A stretch of 64,000 nt of DNA from [Clostridium] leptum DSM 753 (lineage in GTDB: Bacteria > Bacillota > Clostridia > Oscillospirales > Acutalibacteraceae): assembly GCA_000154345.1 (NCBI GenBank), contig DS480343.1:62001-126000 (forward strand), written 5' to 3'. The notes beneath the pieces were generated by a model. The model was not told the DNA's origin and did not search any database. It saw nothing but the letters and a program-made list of their open reading frames with translations. Shown piece by piece: positions 59,655 to 64,000 of the stretch (positions are counted from its first letter, which is position 1; each line of letters begins with the position of its first letter). The translations under genes and the position numbers were made by a program.

Positions 59655-60296
59655 TCACAGAAGCTCCCGGAAGCTTTTGATGTATTGGTCGGCCAGAGAC
59701 TGGATCGCCTGGGACTGCTGGGCGGCATATACGTCGTATACGCCTACCGCATACATATTGGCCGCTTTAGCCCCCTGGATGCCGTCCAGAATATCTTCAA
59801 ATACGGCGCAGTCCTCGGGAGCTACCCCCAGCCTTTTTGCCGAGAGAAGGTAAATATCGGGAAATCCCTTGCCTCTGGCGCATTCCCCCACATGGGAAAT
59901 CGCGTCGAACAAATGGTAAACGCCGTTGTTTTTTAAGGCTGGGCCGAATAAGGGCGGCCCTGAAGCGGTGGCCAGCGCAAGCTTGACACCCTTTTCCTTT
60001 AAGGAAAGCAGATACTCCATGGCCCCATCCTTCAGCCTTACCTCTCCGCTGTAGGCCGCTACCGCCCGGTCATCCCATTCCTGAATCAAGCTTTCCGGCT
60101 TTTCATCGAGATGAAAACGCTGGATGGTGTATTCCGCCATCTCCTGGTAGGACATGGGGCCGACCTTTTCCATATAATCATCGGGAACCTCCAACCCTCT
60201 GGCGTTGAGGAAGTCAATGTCAATTTTAGCCCATATTCCCATAGAATCCAGTATGGTTCCATCCATATCAAAAATAGCCGCTTTGATCGGTTTCAT
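59655..60296 (-). CDS. HAD-superfamily phosphatase (beta-phosphoglucomutase-like)
   Basis: 213 residues. Nucleophile and acid Asp10/Asp12 in AIFDMDGTILDS, helical cap domain, second motif ALATASGPP (Ser/Thr), Lys in CARGKGFPDIYLLSAKRLG, and acidic motif CAVFEDILDGIQGAKAANM. Acts on a small phosphorylated metabolite such as a sugar phosphate or phosphoglycolate. Start with AAAAGGAG. Divergent from the cobalamin riboswitch promoter. Confidence 0.9.
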   Translation of the reverse strand: MKPIKAAIFDMDGTILDSMGIWAKIDIDFLNARGLEVPDDYMEKVGPMSYQEMAEYTIQRFHLDEKPESLIQEWDDRAVAAYSGEVRLKDGAMEYLLSLKEKGVKLALATASGPPLFGPALKNNGVYHLFDAISHVGECARGKGFPDIYLLSAKRLGVAPEDCAVFEDILDGIQGAKAANMYAVGVYDVYAAQQSQAIQSLADQYIKSFRELL

Positions 60297-60368
60297 GTCG
60301 TCTCCTTTTGCAATTTTTTATCAGAAATAGTACATTTTTATTAACATTATACCGAAAGGGGAACGCGG

Positions 60369-60397
60369 TTGCAATCCCTTTTGAAAAAGTGTATAAT
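60369..60397 (+). promoter_or_regulatory. Promoter of the cobalamin-responsive operon
   Basis: TTGCAA (60369-60374), 17 bases, TATAAT (60392-60397). Start of transcription near 60404, immediately before the riboswitch. Confidence 0.8.
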
Positions 60398-60409
60398 ATA
60401 TTCGGTCAA

Positions 60410-60600
60410 TAGTCTTGCGGTTCGCGACGCGAATAATAGGGAACGGGGTGAAAGGCCCCGGCAGCTCACTCTACTGTAAGAAGGACGAAAGGCAGCTGTC
60501 ACTGGGAGAATCCCGGGAAGACGCTGAGTAGGAGGATTTCAAGCCAGGAGACCTGCCGCTGAGACAAGCAAAGACGTTCGGTGAGGAATGTTGGCAGACG
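60410..60600 (+). promoter_or_regulatory. Cobalamin (B12) riboswitch
   Basis: Landmarks in order are AATAGGGAACGGGGTGAAA (about 60431-60449), the CCCCGGCAGCTC / CTACTGTAA segment (to about 60480), the CACTGGGAGAATCCCGGGAAG core arm, and the conserved B12 box AGCCAGGAGACCTGCC (about 60542-60557). It binds adenosyl- or another cobalamin and normally switches genes off. The intrinsic terminator at 60632-60666 is the expected expression platform, so the four downstream genes should be made when cobalamin is scarce. Confidence 0.93.
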
Positions 60601-60631
60601 TGCGGACAAAATGTGATCCTTTCGTGTGCTG

Positions 60632-60666
60632 AAGCCTTCTGTATCCGATACAGAAGGCTTTCTTTT
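60632..60666 (+). terminator. Riboswitch-controlled intrinsic terminator
   Basis: AAGCCTTCTGTAT (60632-60644) pairs with ATACAGAAGGCTT (60648-60660), then TCTTTTT. It stands between the B12 riboswitch and the first start codon (60695). Confidence 0.88.
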
Positions 60667-60694
60667 TCGCCGGGAAAAAGGAGGAACTTATGTC

Positions 60695-61867
60695 ATGAAA
60701 AAAGGAAAACTGCTTTCCCTGCTGTTGGCGGCGGCGGTAGGCGCCGGATCGCTGGCAATGACAGCCCAGGCCGCTCCGGCCGAGCTGCCGGCGCAGACAG
60801 CGAAAACCGCGGCTTTTGTGAAGGCCAGCGATTGGGTCTTGAACGACGACTGGGCAATTTTTACGCTGGGCCGTAATCAAGAGGAGGGCTGCGAAAAACT
60901 GTATGAGGATTATTATCAGGAAGTGCTGGCGCTGCTGGCAGATCCGGAGGCCAAGCTGATCCCAAGCGATTATATCAGGCTTTCTCTTTCTCTTACCGCC
61001 ATTGGCATTGACCCCAGGAATATTGAGGGGAATGATCTGCTGGAGAAAATTGACCAGGCGGACCGTGAGGAGTATTTTCAGATGTCCACCGGCTCTCTGG
61101 CTTACGCTTTAGCCCTGATGGAACGGTATCCGGATTCTTTTAGCGGAACGCTGAAGGAAGATACCATACAGAAAATATTGGACGCTCAGCAGGCGGACGG
61201 CAGCTTTGAATACACGGCAGGGGCGGGCTTCTCCGACCCGGACAGCACCGCTCAGGCGATGCAGGGCTTGCTTTTGCTGGGAGACGGCTATGCCGCTGAG
61301 GCTCAGGCGGCCGGGGATTGGCTGGCCGCCCAGATGAACGAGGATGGCGTTCTGGCCATTGACTGGGGTACCGGCCCAACTCCGAATCCCTCGTCTACCG
61401 CTCAGGCATTGATCGCTTTTGCCCAGAAAGGCGAGGTGCCGGCCAATGACCAGGGAAAGACGCTGTACGACGGCATCATGACCTTTGCGCTGGATAACGG
61501 TTCCTTCCAGGACGCCAATTGGCAGACGGGAGAGCTGGAGTATAACGAATATGCTACCGGCCAATGCTTCCAGGCGCTGGCAGCCTATTCCCGTATGGTA
61601 AACGGACAGTCCGCTCTGTTTGATCTCAGCGACGCTGCGGTTACCCCAAGGCCGAAGCCGGAAGAGGAGAAGCCGGAATCCGGATCTTCCTCGTCTCAGG
61701 CCTCTTCCGAACCCTCCGGTGCTCCGGAAGAGGAATCCGAGCCGCCGGCTTCCAGTGAGGCCGCAGACCTGGATTCCCCCAAGACCGGAGACATGGGCCT
61801 GGTTTCCATTGCCGCTGTTGGCTTGATCGCTGCGGCAGCCGCTGTTGTTTTGTACAGGAAGAAATAA
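60695..61867 (+). CDS. Wall-anchored prenyltransferase/transcobalamin-type alpha-barrel protein
   Basis: 390 residues from the ATG at 60695, after AAAAAGGAGG. Signal peptide (cleavage near TAQA-AP, about 26), then an alpha6/alpha6-toroid region with repeats of the squalene-cyclase/prenyltransferase type: QQADGSFEYT with SDPDSTAQAMQGLLLLG, DSTAQ-like NPSSTAQALIAFAQ, and LEYNEYATGQCFQALAAYSR. This is the fold of the alpha domain of intrinsic factor/transcobalamin. A Pro/Glu/Ser linker leads to a sortase-type tail: SPKTGD, hydrophobic helix, YRKK. Being first under a B12 riboswitch, it probably binds a corrinoid at the cell wall. Direct corrinoid binding is inference. Confidence 0.8.
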   Translation: MKKGKLLSLLLAAAVGAGSLAMTAQAAPAELPAQTAKTAAFVKASDWVLNDDWAIFTLGRNQEEGCEKLYEDYYQEVLALLADPEAKLIPSDYIRLSLSLTAIGIDPRNIEGNDLLEKIDQADREEYFQMSTGSLAYALALMERYPDSFSGTLKEDTIQKILDAQQADGSFEYTAGAGFSDPDSTAQAMQGLLLLGDGYAAEAQAAGDWLAAQMNEDGVLAIDWGTGPTPNPSSTAQALIAFAQKGEVPANDQGKTLYDGIMTFALDNGSFQDANWQTGELEYNEYATGQCFQALAAYSRMVNGQSALFDLSDAAVTPRPKPEEEKPESGSSSSQASSEPSGAPEEESEPPASSEAADLDSPKTGDMGLVSIAAVGLIAAAAAVVLYRKK

Positions 61868-61897
61868 ATCATTTGATTGTAAAAAGAATGGAACAGC

Positions 61898-62704
61898 ATG
61901 AAAAGATATCTTAAAAAGTTGGGCTGCCTGGTCTGCTGCCTGTGTCTCGCCGCATCGTTTTGGGGATGCAAGGTGGAAACCGTAGAGCAGCACCAGCAGG
62001 CGGCCTCCTCTCAGGCGTCGCAAGCGCAGAATTCTTCCTCCAAGACAGGCGCGGGCAAAGAAGAGAAAGATTCTTCTAAGCCCTCCGGCTCCGGCAAGAG
62101 CGAGCCTGCCGGCTCCTCCCAGCAGGAGGGTCAAGGGAATGAAGCGGGAGAAAACGCAGGAGAGAACGCCGGGAAGGCTTCCGTGCCCCCGGCCTCCAAC
62201 ACGCCGGAGGCGCCGGCTGTTTCCCAGCCCGGGAGCCTGCCCTCCAGCGGGGCGCAGCCCCAATCCGGAGGAGCCTCCTCGGCGCCCGCGGAACCGGCTC
62301 CCCCGGCGCCGGAACCCGAACCGGAGCCTGACCCGGAAACGATAACGGTTACGGTTTCCGTGCTCTGCACTTTGGCGGTGGGAAATCCGAACCTGAACCC
62401 GGGGGTGACGGTGCCGTCTGACGGCGTGATGGTATCCGGGCTTTCTCTGGAACTGACTCCGGGTCAAACCGCCTTTGACGCCTTGAGCCAGACCGGCCTG
62501 GCGCTGGATTATTCCGGCAGTCCGTCGAGAAAGAACGTATATCTGAAGGGGATCGGAGGCTTGTATGAAAGAGACTGCGGCCCCAGCAGCGGCTGGGTGT
62601 TTTCGGTGAATGGGGCGTATCCCAATACCAGCTGCAGCAAGGTCGCTTTAAGCGACGGAGACGTAGTTTCCTTTCAATTTACAGACGGAACCAAATTAAA
62701 CTAA
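61898..62704 (+). CDS. DUF4430 (transcobalamin C-terminal-like) lipoprotein
   Basis: 268 residues. Lipobox SFWGC with Cys24, then a very long low-complexity Ser/Gln/Gly/Pro/Glu linker (about 25-145) that would hold the domain away from the membrane, then a C-terminal DUF4430 domain (about 150-268: LTPGQTAFDALSQTG, GGLYERDCGPSSGWVFSVNG, LSDGDVVSFQFT). DUF4430 is related to the C-terminal beta domain of transcobalamin/intrinsic factor. It follows the alpha-barrel gene by 30 bases and precedes ECF transporter genes by 21 bases, so the pair probably hands corrinoid to the membrane. Weak ribosome site (AAGAATGGA). Confidence 0.85.
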   Translation: MKRYLKKLGCLVCCLCLAASFWGCKVETVEQHQQAASSQASQAQNSSSKTGAGKEEKDSSKPSGSGKSEPAGSSQQEGQGNEAGENAGENAGKASVPPASNTPEAPAVSQPGSLPSSGAQPQSGGASSAPAEPAPPAPEPEPEPDPETITVTVSVLCTLAVGNPNLNPGVTVPSDGVMVSGLSLELTPGQTAFDALSQTGLALDYSGSPSRKNVYLKGIGGLYERDCGPSSGWVFSVNGAYPNTSCSKVALSDGDVVSFQFTDGTKLN

Positions 62705-62725
62705 GCAAAAAAGGGGCGCTGCCAG

Positions 62726-63649
62726 ATGAGAAATCCGATTTCAGAATTTCATCCTCTGGCGGTGTTTCTTTATTTTATGACTGCTGTTGGAATTACCCTT
62801 CTGTGGAATAGGCCCGGGCTTCTGCTGGCGTCCTTTCTCATCGCCTTTGGTTATGCCTGCGCACTGGAAAAAGGAAAAAATATTCTCAGAAGCCTGGTTT
62901 GGCTGCTCCCGGTAACGGCTCTGCCGGTCATCATCAATCCCTTAGTCAACCACCGCGGCAACACGCCGGTGCTCTATATCAACGATCAGCCGATTACTCT
63001 GGAGGCTGTTCTTTACGGCCTGTTCACCGGGCTGATGATCGCTGCCATGCTGTTTTGGTTTCAGGCTTATTCCAAGAGCCTGGACAGCGACGGCTTTCTT
63101 TATTTATTCGGCGGAAAACTGCCCTCCATCGCTCTGATGGTAACGATGATCTTCCGGTTTATCCCCCAGTTTCACCGAAGCCTTCAGGAGATCGAAGCGG
63201 TGCAGAAAACTTTGGGAGCCGCCGTCAGCCGGGGGACGATAAGGCAAAGGCTTCAAGCCGGGGGGAGGCTGCTGTCGGCCCTGGTGTCTATCACTCTGGA
63301 GGATTCCCTTCAGACGGCGGATTCCATGAATGCGAGAGGCTATGGCCTGCCGGGGAAAACCCGGTCCAGAAAAATCCGGTTTGCCTTGCGGGATGGAGTG
63401 CTTTTGGCGGCCTCTTTGGGAGAATTGGTGTGCTTCCTTCTTCTTTTTGGGATGGGGAAGCTTGATTTTTACTATTTTCCGGCGCTGGCCGGCGCGGAAT
63501 GGACGACGGCAGTGGCGGCGTTTTTTCTGGCAACTTGTTTTTACTTTTTGATTCCTATTTTTATTTTCATCGGGGAGGAAATCCAATGGCTCTTTTTGAA
63601 ATCCAAAATTTCTCGTTTGCCTATCCCAAAACGCAGGAGCCGGCGCTAA
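62726..63649 (+). CDS. ECF transporter T component (EcfT)
   Basis: 307 residues. Five or so membrane helices; the cytoplasmic coupling region shows FRFIPQFHRSLQEIEAVQKT and the signature ADSMNARGYGLPG, whose Ala-Arg-Gly contacts the ATPases. It is the energy-coupling membrane subunit for a vitamin S component, which is not in the window. The start has AAAAAAGGGGC upstream. Overlaps the ATPase gene by 64 bases, so they are co-translated. In this operon the cargo is most likely cobalamin or a precursor. Confidence 0.9.
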   Translation: MRNPISEFHPLAVFLYFMTAVGITLLWNRPGLLLASFLIAFGYACALEKGKNILRSLVWLLPVTALPVIINPLVNHRGNTPVLYINDQPITLEAVLYGLFTGLMIAAMLFWFQAYSKSLDSDGFLYLFGGKLPSIALMVTMIFRFIPQFHRSLQEIEAVQKTLGAAVSRGTIRQRLQAGGRLLSALVSITLEDSLQTADSMNARGYGLPGKTRSRKIRFALRDGVLLAASLGELVCFLLLFGMGKLDFYYFPALAGAEWTTAVAAFFLATCFYFLIPIFIFIGEEIQWLFLKSKISRLPIPKRRSRR

Positions 63650-64000
63650 AGGAGATTTCCTTTTCCCTGGAGGAGGGAGAGCTTTTCCTTTTGAGCGGCG
63701 CGTCGGGTTCCGGCAAAACCACCCTTTTGCACCAGCTGAAGCCGGCGATCGCTCCCTATGGCAAAAGGCAGGGAGCCGTCTTGTATGAGGGGCGCCCTGT
63801 AGAAGAGCTGGAAAAACGGCGGGCCGCGCTGGAAATTGGGTTCGTATTTCAATCGCCCGACGCGCAGATTGTCACGGACCGGGTGTCGTCGGAGCTTGCC
63901 TTCGGCCTGGAAAATGCCGGAGTGCCGCCGGAGGAAATCCGCCGGAGGGTAGCCGAGATGGCCGGCTTTTTCGGGATAGAAGGCTGGTACCATAAAGCAA
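63586..64000 (+). CDS. ECF transporter ATP-binding subunit (partial, cut by window end)
   Basis: 138 codons visible from the ATG at 63586 (GGGGAGG six bases upstream). Walker A GASGSGKTTLLHQ (about 39-51), Q-loop VFQSPDAQIVTDRVSSELAFG (split here: Gln in FQSPDAQ) typical of EcfA proteins; the signature and Walker B motifs lie beyond the right edge. Drives the T component by ATP hydrolysis. The downstream gene(s), perhaps a second ATPase domain and the S component, are outside the window. Confidence 0.92.
   Translation, partial: MALFEIQNFSFAYPKTQEPALKEISFSLEEGELFLLSGASGSGKTTLLHQLKPAIAPYGKRQGAVLYEGRPVEELEKRRAALEIGFVFQSPDAQIVTDRVSSELAFGLENAGVPPEEIRRRVAEMAGFFGIEGWYHKA

Noticed and set aside
61109..62467. 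Long minus-strand open frame (about 450 codons) opposite the alpha-barrel and DUF4430 genes
   Set aside because: It is Arg/Gly/Arg-rich low complexity mirroring the Pro/Glu/Ser linkers on the other strand, lacks a ribosome site, and conflicts with two well-supported genes.
1..64000. Search for tRNAs, rRNA, CRISPR arrays, insertion sequences and prophage genes
   Set aside because: No repeats with regular spacing, no transposase or integrase frames and no tRNA-like cloverleaf were seen by eye; a computed scan was not possible.

Overview
The window reads as a chromosomal segment of an anaerobic, gut-type Clostridia, most like Oscillospiraceae/Ruminococcaceae. The evidence is: strong AGGAGG-type ribosome sites, TTG/GTG starts, many CUT1 sugar ABC operons with YesM/YesN or AraC control, an SPKTG-type sortase signal, an ECF transporter, and no respiratory genes. 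No phage, insertion sequence, CRISPR array, rRNA or tRNA was seen. The assignment to family is inference.

Layout. (1) 1-1666: outward-facing GH18 protein with SH3 and LysM domains, cut by the left edge. (2) 2166-8456, minus strand: AraC regulator and a CUT1 operon (binding lipoprotein, two permeases) ending in a TIM-barrel isomerase/epimerase and a Gfo/Idh/MocA oxidoreductase. (3) 9506-19209, plus strand: second CUT1 operon with a cytosolic six-hairpin glycosidase, a fucose-isomerase-like protein, a mannose-6-phosphate-isomerase fusion and a ROK kinase. It converges on a YesM/YesN two-component pair (19592-22970). An aldose epimerase and a beta-helix protein follow. (4) 26.5-31.2 kb: candidate structured RNAs, a Nif11-like small peptide, a lipoprotein and two lipid-translocase-type membrane proteins. 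(5) 31.3-43.7 kb: bile-salt-hydrolase-like amidase, mutarotase and ROK repressor (minus). Diverging from these is a sugar-phosphate locus with Fe-alcohol dehydrogenase, ADP-dependent sugar kinase, hexuloisomerase, FGGY kinase, VOC protein and fructose-6-phosphate aldolase; a converging ribokinase closes it. (6) 44.2-53.1 kb: SPFH/ribbon-helix-helix pair, prolyl-tRNA deacylase, glycerate kinase, thioredoxin reductase, glycerol dehydrogenase, MATE pump, second PfkB kinase. (7) 53.4-60.3 kb: ECF-type sigma factor with a membrane beta-propeller protein, two unknown exported proteins, AraC regulator, HAD phosphatase. (8) 60.4-64.0 kb: a cobalamin riboswitch followed by a wall-anchored alpha-barrel protein, a DUF4430 lipoprotein, and ECF transporter T and ATPase subunits.

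The most exciting system is region 8. Its first two proteins look like the two halves of animal intrinsic factor/transcobalamin (alpha6/alpha6 barrel plus DUF4430 beta domain), split into neighbouring genes in the same order, placed under a B12 riboswitch and coupled to an ECF transporter: a probable extracellular corrinoid-capture system. Other strong leads are the Nif11-like precursor peptide at 27.1 kb, the ADP-dependent-kinase/hexuloisomerase/aldolase locus around fructose 6-phosphate, the SPFH-RHH pair with its own operator-like repeat, and three candidate structured RNAs (9.3, 26.8 and 28.45 kb).
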